The position numbers were made by a program, and so were the translations under genes. DNA of 64,000 nt from Deuterostichococcus epilithicus (taxonomy: Eukaryota; Chlorophyta; Trebouxiophyceae; Prasiolales; Stichococcaceae): assembly GCA_033439295.1 (NCBI GenBank), contig JAVTLE010000011.1:558082-622081 (forward strand), read 5' to 3'. Positions 36,001-47,300 of this stretch are shown here, piece by piece (positions within the stretch are counted from its first letter, which is position 1; every line of letters begins with the position of its first letter). The notes under the pieces were generated by a model, which ran no database searches, was not told the DNA's origin, and saw only the letters and a program-made list of their open reading frames with translations.

Positions 36001-39000
36001 CGCGTCTCCAAATTGTGCGCGCAGCGAGCCCGGCAGCGAGCTGCCGGCCGAGTCGTTCATGTCCCGCGGTCCGAGCAGGGCCAGGGCCTTGAGCCGTTCC
36101 TCCGCCGCGGCGGCTGCCTCAGCAGCCTTCCGAGCACGCTTGCGCCGTGCCGTGAGCACCGCTGCAACCCACAGACACGGTGTCAGGTGATTGCCAAACA
36201 AAAAACGCCCCCGGTTGACACGTCGACACAGAGCATGGCGGTGGACCAAACCTGGGAAACGGTCTGGCCCGCAGCGCTGCTGCGATGGGCTTGAAGCGCC
36301 AATGGCGCGGGGCTGGGTCACAGGGTGTGGCGGGGCACGGCTCACCTATGATGATGGCGATGATGGCAATCGCCAGCACGCCAGCGACCACGCCGCCCAC
36401 GATGGCGGCGGTGGAGGTGCCACTGCCGCCGCTCGAGGCCGGGATGGTGATACTGGGCGGGCCCGGCGGGGCCCTGTGCAAGGACGAGAGGTGCGCTGCG
36501 TCTCAACAGTCGTGCATCCCAGAAGCTATCTTCCATGGCAGACACAGACAACAGGATCCACATCGCAACAGACCCAGCCGGCGACGCACCCGATGATATT
36601 GAGCGGCCCCTTCCCGCCGCCATTTGCAATCTCCACGAAGAGCTGCAGCACAATCATAGCGCGTCGGCAAGGGTTCCCAGATGCGGGACAGGCTGAGTGG
36701 GCTCGCCCGCCTGCTGCTGCAGCTGTGTAACATGGCTGCTCAGCAGACGCCAGCGACGCAGCGCTGTCACAGCGGCCGCTGCGGCACTGGATAGAAGCGC
36801 CACACCATTGAACTGCTGCGGCACCGATGCATGGCATCGGACGCATTCATCCACTGGCCCAGCATCCGAACGGATCATCTGTACAAAACTTGGTCGGGGT
36901 GCGCACCGCATTGTAGGGGCTCAGGTCCGGCGCCAGCCGCGCAAAGGCTAGGCTCGCTGTGCCTGGCACGCCGTACCCAGCCAGGGTGGCGCCCAGGGCC
37001 GGGGCCACCGCCCGCTGGAAGTCCTGCGCAGGGCGTCATGTGGCGCAGGCTTCAGACGCTGTTGGCAACAGGCCACCACCCGCTGGAAAGTGTTGCGCAG
37101 GCTTGCAGCCGGCGCGCTGCAGCGACGGCTGGCGCTTCTCCGTGCAAACCCTGATGCGGCGAGCGCCGAGAGCAACGCCATACGGCGGCCTGACTCTCTG
37201 GTCGTGTTTCCCCCTTCCCCTCGCTTGAGAGCCAGAGATAACAGACCTGTACATGTTATCTACACATGTGAGTCACATTCGAGTCGAACCCAGCACCGGC
37301 GGCCTGCTGACCGCCGACGGACTCTCCACCCACCTGCAACGTGTAGTTGCCCGCTGTGTCCTCGACTTGGACAAGCACGCTGACGTTTGCCGACTGGCTC
37401 CGCGCCGAAGCCTGCTGCACGCTCATAACCTGTGAAGGAATGGGAAACGCTGCTCAGGCGAAGGCGCCATGCGGCGAAAGCGTCACAGAATGTTGCATTG
37501 CATGGCACGCTATAGACCGGACAGCATTCGCCTGACAGCAGCGTGAGCGGGGCCATGCGCAAAGTCAGTCACTATTGCAACTGGATTTGCAGCGCCGCTG
37601 GCGCACAGCCGGTGCGCATCTCACGTTGGAGTTGATGAGCACCGGAAGTTCTGCCGAGAATGCCGTCAGCAGCGACGTCTGCGCGTTCACACTGACAGGC
37701 ACCGCGCCCGTGCCATTGAACTGCAAGGGGACACGGAATCAGTTGCAGGCGGCGTGGAAGCCAACGTGGTATGTGCACATGGCATTACCACAAGAAAGCT
37801 GGGTGCAGTGCCGAAACATGCAGCAGCGGTGTGCAGCATTCCAGCCACGTGTAAGATACCCAAACATGGTCGGGATCGAAGAGTGCTGTGCTGCTACCTG
37901 CACAACCGCCAGCACAAACTGGGTGGGCGCAGCAAGGATGGCAGGCGGCAGGCGTACGATCAGCGGCAGCGCGGTCTTTGGCACAACGATTCCTGTAGAC
38001 CGGAACTCCACCTGCGCGGAAGGCGGCGAGAACAATTTGGGATTGGGAAGCAGGTCGACGCCTCCACGCCTTGGCTGCAGGCGGCGATTTCCGGCCGCAG
38101 CGCGGCCAGTTGGGGCTGAGCCAGGGCAGGGACTCAGGGAAGCTGCCAGCACATGGCAGCCAGGGCTGGAGCAGCTGATGGGGAGGCGCGCCACATCGCC
38201 CCTGGCATTCCAAGCCACACTGCCAGGCGCGCGCAGAGAGGGGAGGAGGGGGGGGGGCAGCTGGTCGACGACGAATGCCTGCACACAGGCGTCCGGGGAA
38301 CACGAGCGCAAGGCACACCCAGACCGTGGCTCCCGGCAGACATGCACTTGCCTGGAAATTGAATGCTGACATGGAGTTGGACAGCGTGTTGGCCTCAATG
38401 AACTCCTTCTGCCCAAATCGCGTGAAGAAGGAGTCGATCGTGGCGACCAGCGTCACGTTCACGTCCACCGCCGTGAAGTTGGCGAGGAGGCCGCCGCCCA
38501 GGCCGCCCGCGGGCGGCGGCGCCGCCTGCAGCAGCCGCCGCGCCCGCGCCGCTGCGCGCAGTGGGAAAGGGGGGGCTGTCGGTCGCCGTCGCGGTATGCG
38601 GTTGTTGGTGCTGGCGGTATGATGAGCGAGCACATTGCTTCAGGGAATGCTGCAGTGGCACGCCCCCTCCAGCTTCGAAGCAGCTGCAGAGTGGAACTCT
38701 GAGGCGCAATGCGACAATGTCCCTCAAAAACTGGTCAAGGCGAGCCTCCCACGTACAGATCACTACAGAGCTGAAAGTGAAGCCTAACCTCCTGCAGGTG
38801 GCGGCCGCACGAGTCTGCTGCCTGCAGGTGGCGGCCGCACGGGTGTGCTGCCTGCTGCCGCTGCGGCGGCGGCGGCTGCTGCGGCGCCTGCTGTGGCATT
38901 GCTGCTGCTGCTGCTGTTGACGCCGGCGATGTACAATGGGGCTGGCGCCGCCTTGACGACTGTCACCTCGGCCTCCAGGTCGAACAGCCCAAACAGTACC

Positions 39001-40001
39001 TGACAACAACCGCACAAAGTGGCGACTTACAGTGCAAGATGGGGTGTGACTGGGCATGCAACACGCATGGCGGCATTCCAGCAGCTCGCAGCATGGCCGC
39101 CGGCTGCAACCCATCGAGCAGCAGGCGACCCTGCCTTTCGGAGGGTTCGAACACGAGCGGGCCTTGCGGTGGCAGCACTGCGGCTGCCATTAACCGCCTG
39201 GCCCAAGAGTCTGATTCCATGGGCACTTGGCCATTTCCCTTCCAGTGTGCGCCTGCTGATCTGCCAGGACACAACGTCCAGCCCCGACGGCCGACCCCCG
39301 ACCAGCCGCAGTGGCAGCCGTGGCCGCTGCAGGCCCAGGCGGCTCCATGTGTCAGCACAAATGGCCAAGCGGAAGGCAACCCGGCAACCAGGGGCCCCAC
39401 CTGAAACGTCTGGCTGAGCGCCTGGACAAGCTCTGGGGTGACGGACGTCAACTGCGGGCCCACGACACGGTACTGCAGCACCACCACCTTGATGCTCTGC
39501 CCCTCCTTCAGCTCGCCGGGCTTCAGAATGCCCTTGATCGACACGCTGCCTGCGGCAAGGTGCACAGCGGGCGTCACAGCAATCATCCCCATACATGTCG
39601 TGGGCTCGTGTAAGTTGGGATTCCTCTCCCCATGGGGCCGATGTAGGACGCTCAAGCAGTATTTATGTGGTATCTCCCAGTTTTGACGCGCCTGTGACAT
39701 GACGTGCGCTCTGCGGGCTCACATGTAGCGTGAAGCATTACTGGTTCATCATCTCGTCACCTTTGCGCGCGGCCGCCTCAGCGGGCGACACCGGCTTGCT
39801 GTTTGTCGGCGGTGGCGGCGCGGCAACTGCGCGCAGCCCCCTGTGCTGCGTTGCAAGCGCATCATCTGCGGCGAGCGCCTCTGCATGTAGCGGCAGCACC
39901 CGGCTGGCGCCGGCCGGGACGCCGCAGCAGCACAGCAGGCATGCCAGCAGCACTGCGGCGGTGCAGGTGCCGCTGGCTGTAACCTGCTGTCCTGCTCGCA
40001 T
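30077..40001 (-). CDS. Receptor-like TKL protein kinase C
   Basis: The first ATG (40001) gives a signal peptide (AAVLLACLLCCCGVPAGA). Ectodomain exons include SVSIKGILKPGELKEGQ (about 39550-39400), a block with an Asn/Ser- and Ala-rich stalk and a 10-residue tandem repeat (about 39000-38790), RRLLQAAPP to SAFNFQ (about 38560-38360) and blocks near 38010, 37720 and 37420. The membrane helix AAIVGGVVAGVLAIAIIAII is near 36400. A basic juxtamembrane exon (about 36160-35950) precedes ICKHDDGTDFLLGAG (about 35620). The kinase parts are GSYGKVFKAL with VAVK (about 35450-35355), YMEG-like ELMEG (about 35000), YFLHSHG (about 34670), MHSDLKTKNVLL with DVG (about 34490-34350), SPEAIMNEK (about 34170), YSFGVVLLEIVTG (about 33930) and ERPTAK (about 33560). 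The tail (33400-30077) is Ser/Ala-rich with STRRMS repeats and five YxxF/Y-like motifs. Inverted relative to kinases A and B. Confidence 0.85.
38791..38850 (-). repeat. 30-bp tandem repeat in the kinase C ectodomain
   Basis: Two adjacent 30-bp copies (38791-38820, 38821-38850) differ at two positions. On the coding strand they give a Pro-rich ten-residue unit twice (STPVRPPPAG, SRLVRPPPAG) after a poly-Ala run. The segment looks like a flexible extracellular stalk. Confidence 0.9.
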
Positions 40002-41331
40002 GCGTCCTCGCGTCAGGTCCGCTGGCGCGCCGCTGCCGGCGGCAAGCCGCAGCACGGCGAGCTCGCAGCGCCCAGCCGTCGCCCGATGCGGGAGCCTCAG
40101 GTGCTGCCACGGTGTGCAGCCGAATTTGTTGTGTCCATGTGCAGTAGCGGGATCGGCTGTGCGCGCTGGTGTTGCTGACGCTCGTGGTAGTCTGTGACAC
40201 AGAAAACCACGACACGATTACCCCGAGGCTCAAGTGAACGTCGCTTGTTACAGCGCTGCATTCGCAATAATTGGGCTGCTGGATGGCGTCCAGGCGGCGT
40301 ACCAAGGGATCCTCGTCGTTCAGAATGGCGTACGCGGACAGCAGCGATGGGCACCATGCGAGGACCTATGACTTTCGCTGGACCCGCTGGACTTCTGTCG
40401 GGTTGAAGCCTGAATGGGTCCTCATGCAGCCAGAAAATCCCCGGCTAGAAGGCTCGCTGCACCGCCAGCACAGACTGTCTCACGGAACCTGCCGGCGAAT
40501 GTTGTCAACACAAGACTCGACGCCGCGTGGGGCGTGCACGGTAAGACCCGACCAGGCTACAGGCTGCTGCTGCCGACGCTGAAGGTGTGCGCACGGTCCC
40601 CGCTACCGTTCACAAGGAATTGTTTTGCCGTAGTGCCTGCTGACGGCTGCCTGCCAATACTGTTGGAGGTTCACGATGAGCACCGGTGGTGCTTCGTGGC
40701 TCAGCGAATGAGGGCATACCATAAGGAAAACCAGCTTGAGCTGGTTTGTATGCCTTCAATGACCCCCAGGACGGAGCACTGCCCCCGGGACTGCTGATGG
40801 GCGACGTGAAGTACGTCAGCCGAGCTCTCCGCCTAAGCACGGCCTTCGTGCACTGTACCCCTGCCGCCGGCCCCTGGCGGAGCCGGTGTTTGCTGGCAAA
40901 GTACGTACCTTTGGATCTCAATGGAAGGCACTCACGGGCGCCCGTCGAACAGCAGTCAGGCTCTCAGCTGGCACGGCGGAGTTGTCGGCGACGGCAAAAG
41001 TGGGAGCCAGGAGCTGAGCGGCCTGGTCTGCAGGTACTCCGTCGCTGACAGTTTGGTCGAAGCTGGATCCGCTACTTGCTGAGTGTCTCTACCCAGCACC
41101 ATCTGACATCTGATTCTAGCGCCTGTGGTGCCAAAAAGGTACAGAGTGTTTGAATAACCAACCACAAGTGCCAACTTTACGAAACCACCGGTGAGGGTGA
41201 GGTGGTGGATGCAGGACGCGGCAGGGGACTGGGCATTTTGTGGTGGTGGCAGACGAGGGCGGGCGAGACAACACCAACGCCCCGGCCTTTCGGCCGTACC
41301 GTGTTGAACGTTAACATCCGGCTGCTGAGTG
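40002..41331. promoter_or_regulatory. Divergent upstream region of kinase C and RRP6
   Basis: About 1.3 kb between two divergent start codons. Part of it carries gene-like but unassigned open frames (see 40258-41050). No promoter motif could be pinned down. Confidence 0.4.
40258..41050 (+). other. Unassigned gene-like open frames
   Basis: Three + strand stretches look more protein-like than the surrounding spacer: FRMAYADSSDGHHARTYDF near 40320, LLEVHDEHRWCFVAQRMRAY near 40670, and FNDPQDGALPPGLLMGDV near 40755. The last two lie in different frames and would need an intron or a frame change to join. I recognise no family. It could be a small unannotated gene, an old gene remnant or upstream sequence of RRP6. 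Confidence 0.25.
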
Positions 41332-44300
41332 ATGGAAGACGCCAAGGCCCGATTGGCAGGGGCTGTGCAGGCGGCGGAGCGCGCCGCTCTGCCTGTAGAC
41401 GCCGACTTCCACGTGAGCATGCCTTCGATTTCCAATCAGTCAGTCTGACTGCGCCATTACGGTCGCGCATACGCAGAGGATGGAGGGGAAGTCTGCTCGA
41501 CCCAGCACTTGACTCACCGATATACGTGTCTGCGGCGGCGTGCACTGTTGCAGCGGCAGCGGCAGCGGCAGTTGCACGCCGGCCCCATGATCCCAGACGG
41601 ATGCTCTCGAGCAGCGGCTTCAAACACAGGCCAAACAGCAAAAAATGGAGTACTTGCTAATCCTTGCCGCCATGCAAGCATGTCCTTCGACATGCTGCAT
41701 GTCGACCCACTTAGCACCTCACCGTGCAGTACTACAGCAGCTTTGAGGACTTTGGAGGCCCGGTGACCGATGCGGGCGGGCGCCTGCGCCGGCTGGCGGC
41801 TGCGGCGCGGCCAGCGGATCCGGTGGCAGCCGGTGACGCCTCTGCCGCCATCGATGGCGGTATGTGTTGGCGACACCCACCCGCCAGCTTACCGCCCTGC
41901 CGCCCTCTGGCGCACCATGCTGCGCCCTGCAGGTCTTCACCGGCATTGCTGCGACGCTGCTGCAGCTCGTTCGGTGCGCCACTGGCGCACCACATGCACA
42001 GCACGTGCAGCAGTGGCACAAATGTGCACAGCACAAACCCCGCCGTCTGCCGCCCCGCAGACGCGGACGACCTGCAGGCTTGGGTCGCAGAGCGCATAGA
42101 CGATGCGCTGGAAAGGTGCGACGCCGCGCTGGACGCTGCACGGACAGCCGCGCGACCGGGGCCGGGTGGCGGCGCGCAGCAGGTGCGCTACACAGCCTGC
42201 CCGGAACATCTTGACCACCCACCTCTCGCCTCTCGTGAGGAGGAAGGCGGCCCAAGGCATCTCCAGACGGTTTCAGCATTGTGCCCGCTGACAGAGCCGG
42301 CGGCGACATGCCCTCTAAGAGGGCTCGTGACACCAACAAGTGCTGAAGGCCAGCGGCCTGGCAGGCGGCCGCCGTGAGGCCCCTAAGGCTGCAAGACTGT
42401 GCGAGCGCCCACTGGCAGCTTGATGCCACACCGCAGGCAGTGGCGGCAGTGCCAGTCGGCGCATCTGTCATGGCCGCAGCGGCCGCGCAGGCTCAGGCGG
42501 GCGCCAGCAACCAGTTCTCGTTCGGCGCCGCGGACCTGCCCAAGCCGCAGGTGTGGTCCTTCCAACTTCCTTGCACTCGTCCCCAGTGTAGGCACGGTGC
42601 AGGCTTGCCTGCCGCAGGCTGTGTGGGGGCGGGACGCCATTAGGAATGTCCATGTTTGCGCTGCCTCCATGCCCATGCCCGTGCCTGTGCAGCGGCAGCG
42701 GCCTGCTGCATGCGAGGCCAGTGCAGGCATTGCCAACACCAAGGTCTGCAATCTGACCTTGCTCAGGCTCGCAGGCGGCGCACACTCCGCTGCGCCGCGG
42801 TGCCATGTACCTGCGGCTTGGATTATTATTTCGACCCGCATATACTGGGAGCACCGGCCAGCCTCAGCTGTGGTCTCCCTGCGTGTGGAGCAGGAACGAT
42901 TCGACGATGCGGTCGACAACAGCGGTGCGCCGTGGGTGCCGCACCCAGCGGCGGGCCAGTGGGCCGGCCGCCGCATGCCGGCGTCGCTGTGGCAGCCGCC
43001 GGCGGCTGACGGCGGCCGTGGCAGCTACCCGCACCCACTGCAGCAGGAACTAGACTCGCTCGTCTACCCGGCGTGGCAGCTGGCGGCGCCGGAGCCGCAG
43101 CCCCCGCAGGTGAGCCCGTGAAACCTTGAACCCTAACAAACGTGTGAGGAATGGAGGGCTTTGGCATGCAGCTGCCATCAGCTTCGATGGTTGCTCCTCA
43201 GGCTGGGGTGTTTCCCGACCACGCAGCACAGCAGATGCACATGGGCCCAACTTTGACACAACCACCCTTTCCACGCTCAACATATTGCTGTCATGGCGGC
43301 GGACGTGCCTGCGAGATCGAGGCTCTGCATGTGCAGGCGCAGCATTTTGCACCATGCCGCTGCTCCCCGGCGTAAGCTGATCCGGGCGATCGTGCATCCA
43401 TGCAACTGCAATACACAGCAGTACACCGCAAGCTGGCATGCGTGGGTGGCGCCAGCTGGCACCATGGTCAAGCACACGGAAGTCCAGCTGGCTGCCTCCC
43501 TTGCCACACAGTGCCGGTTGGCATCATTTTTGCCGGTGCTGGCGGTCAGTCCGGGCACGTACTGTGCTGCACTGCGCCAACAGCTGCAGTACAGTGCCCG
43601 CCGCTCACCGGCCTGCTGACATGTCGCCGTCCAGCATGCAGACGGCGCTTGTCCTTGATACCTGCGCTGCAGCATGATGAATCTTCCATCTCCCACTGGC
43701 GGAATCTTCGAAAAGCAGCAGTCCAATGTCACCTGGACGCCCCAATGCTGTCCTTTTGTTTCTAGGTGCAGGCGCTGCGCGCAATGCCAAATGCGTTTGC
43801 GGCCACGCTGGCGGCGCCCACCCATGGCCGCGACTCAGCCAGCGGCGCGCACCGTTGATGCAAGTCAAACAGATTCTCTGTCACGAGATGCAAGGAAGCA
43901 CCAAAGCCCCAAAGTCTCCTTCTGTCCGCAGGCGGCTGGTGCGACGCCATTTGCCTACATCGGCGCTAAAACTGCGAGCGGGCACTCATCGGGTCTGCCG
44001 CTAGTCGGCTCGCCCGGCTTTAAGGCGAAAGCTTTGCCACTATGAGCTTGTTGGATCAGCCCCAAAGCTCCTCCCGACCGCAGGCTCTGGACGTGACGTC
44101 GTTCAGCTATGTGGACACGCTTGTGGCGCTGCGAGACCTCGCGGCGCGGCTGGCGGGCGCGCAGGAGGTGGCAGTCGACCTGGAACACCACAGCTTCCGC
44201 TCCTACCAGGTGCATTGACAGCTGCTGTTGTTTGCCAGTTGCTGTTGTTTTGAAGGGGGTTGAAGGGAGTTCACTGGAAGGTTGGACGTTGCGGACCAGG

Positions 44301-47300
44301 AGCTGTTGTTTTAAATGGGGGTGAAGGGAGTTGATCGAAAGGCTGAACAGCCCAGAGCGACTGGGTGATTGAGCTGGGGCCAGTATGTTGGCAGCGCCGC
44401 CCCTTGAACCTGCCGAGATGGCCTGGCGGATGCAAAATCAGGCCGACCGCTGCAGGGCTTCAGGCGCTTGAATCGAAAGCTGTGCGGCGCAGGGCTTCGT
44501 ATGCCTGATGCAGCTGTCCACGCACGGTGAAGACGTAGTGATCGACACCCTTGCGCTGCGCTCCCACATCGGTGCGCCGCTTGATTCACGCAAGTCACGA
44601 CAGTCTGTGGCGCTGTTGCCTCACCTCCCAGCCCTCTACAGCAGGACGTTGGCTGCGTTGAGCAGCCTCGGTCGTAGATGTTCCCATTCGTCAGATGAGA
44701 CAAGGCCTGAACCTGTCTCACCGTGTGCAGGCCCGGTGCTGGGGCCGCTGTTTGCCGACCCAAGCACGGTCAAAGTGCTGCACGGCTCCGACCACGACAT
44801 CCTGTGAGCGCTTTTCCTCTGGACTTCCCTGCCATCCCCGGCTGGAAACCCCTCCTGGTTCAAATCAGAAGACAGCTGCCACGCTATGCTTTGGGTCCAG
44901 AGCTGGGCAGCTCCCTGATGAGCGGAGCACACACCCGCACTGCGCAGGTGGCTGCAGCGCGACTTTGGCATCTACGTGGTCAACATGTTCGACACAGGGC
45001 AGGCGGCGCGCGTGCTCGAGTTCCCCGGCCTGGGACTCAAATACCTGCTGCAGCACTTCTGCGGCGTCAAGGTGTGTGACGCTGCTCATGCACGCTAAGG
45101 CTGTCAGCCGTCGAGCTCACGTTCAGCTCCGCTGCGTCGGCAGCCGTAGCGGTCCCTCTGCGGCGCGCCAGCTGCGGAGCGCCGGAGTGCAGCCGCGCCC
45201 AGCGAGGTCCTCGCACAGTTCCCGCCATCGACCAGCACCTGCGACGGCAGTCGTCACGATCGACGCACGGAAACAGCAACCCAGATCCAAGCCCTGCGGC
45301 CGGCTCTGCCTTGGGCTCCTGACGGACATCCTCAGAACCCGCCTGTCAAAGCCCAACAGGGCTCGCAGGCTCCTGACTGACGCTCTCAGAGAGCCTCCTT
45401 CCATTCTTGCAATCTTGTGTTCTTGTGTTCTTGTGTTCTTGTATTCCTATGTTCTTATGTTCTTATGTTCTTATGTTCTTGTCCTTACAGGCCAATAAGG
45501 CGCACCAGCTGGCGGACTGGCGGGCGCGGCCCCTTGCGCCGGTGCTGCTGGCCTACGCGCGTGAGGACACCCACCACCTCCTGTACATTGCGGACCGGCT
45601 CAAGGCAGAAACCCTCTTGCTGAAGCACTCTGACAGTCCTGCTTCCCCATCAGTTCCCGCCTCCGTTGATGTACACCTCCGTTGACCCAAGGGCACCCCA
45701 CCACCCGCCCTTGAGGCAGGGCTCTTTTTGCGGTTGTTTCTCCTGAAGCTGCTTTGCCTGCTCGCCGTTGCTCCTTTGCATCCACGGAAAATAACACCCA
45801 CCGCCCTGCTGCACATGGCACGCTGCTGCACCATAGAGGCCCCTTGCACAGATCGGATGCGACAGGGAAATTGAGAAGAAATCGGAGTTGACGCTTTGTT
45901 TGGCGTTCCGAGGTACAGCTGACAGGACTGGCAGGGGGTGAGCGTGGCAGGGAAGGGAGGAAGGATCCCTGAAGGAAAGAAGCCCCGAGTCCTGAAACCT
46001 GGATCACCCGAAACTCGCCATGTCCCCAGGTGCAATTACACGAGGCGGGCGACCGAGTGCCGCCGGCGCTGAACCCATGGGCAGACCCGGCGCCGCCGCC
46101 GCAGGCGCACCCACCCATGCCCAGCCTCGCGCTCGCGGCCACGCTGGTGCGAGCCTTGCAGGAGCCCTGCTTGCGGGGCTGCGGCTCGCAGGCGTTCGGG
46201 CGGGCCAAACCATGGCTGAACGCAAGCAGCACGCAAATTTGGCAAGCTGTGGGGGGTGATGCAAGGCAGCTATGCCTCCAGCATGGAGTCCAAATTGCGT
46301 GCGCTCCAATGAAAGGCTGCCCTTCGTTCGTTGTGAGGCTGTCGCTTAGGGAATCCTCGAGACAAGGGCACTGGCGCGGCGCAGGAGCATTCGCCGCTTC
46401 CACGCCTGCACGGGGGCGCTAGACGCGACATGAGGTGGTCATCGACTTGCTTCGGCTTCGTTCCGGAGGCGAGCACGGATGCCTGTTGCGCAGCCTTCTG
46501 AAGCCTGTATTCCCCGACCACAGGAGCGCTCGCGGCGGCTATGCCTGCAGCGGTATGAGAAGGATGTTCTGGACGATGCCCGCCTCACAGGCGTGTACCA
46601 GAAGGCCTCCGGGTCGCCGCAGCAACGGGCGGCGTACGAAGGTGCGCCGACGCTGCCGCACTGCGCATCGCGGTGTGGGCTCAAGCAGGGCAGGCCTGCG
46701 TCGAGCCAGCATATAAACAGCAGGCGCCATCGCTCGGCCCCAGTCGGCGGCTGTTACGGGTCCATTGGGTTCGAGCTGTGCCCATGAGAGCACAAGCACA
46801 GAAGCACAGCAACGCAAAGCCTGCGCTAGGGAGACACCCTCATTGTTCACGCACAGGTTTATACCGCTGGCGAGACACGGTGGCGCGAGAGGAGGACGAG
46901 AGCACCGGCTTCGTGCTGCCGCGGGCCGCGCTCGCGAGGGTCGCCGCCGCGCTGCCGGCCACCGCGCGAGCGCTGCGGGAGGTCGTCGGCGCGGGCGCGA
47001 AAGTGGTGCTGCGGCGCGCTTCGGAGGTCCTCGCCGTCGTCGCCGCAGCGCAGCAGGTGGCGACCAGGGCTGTGCGTGACCATCCTGGCAGAGCAACAGC
47101 AAAGCCTGCTAGTGTGCTTCACTACACTGCATGGCCGCAGGCGCTGCTGCGGCGCGGCAGGCATCGCCCAGGTTGCCATTCGGTGAGGCCGAACCTGCAG
47201 ATGTGTAAGGACACCAGCTGGCATGACTGACCCACTGTTGCTGCGCACAGGCCCCCGCGGAGCGTGTGGCAGCGCCGCGGCAGGCGATGCAGCCCGCAGC

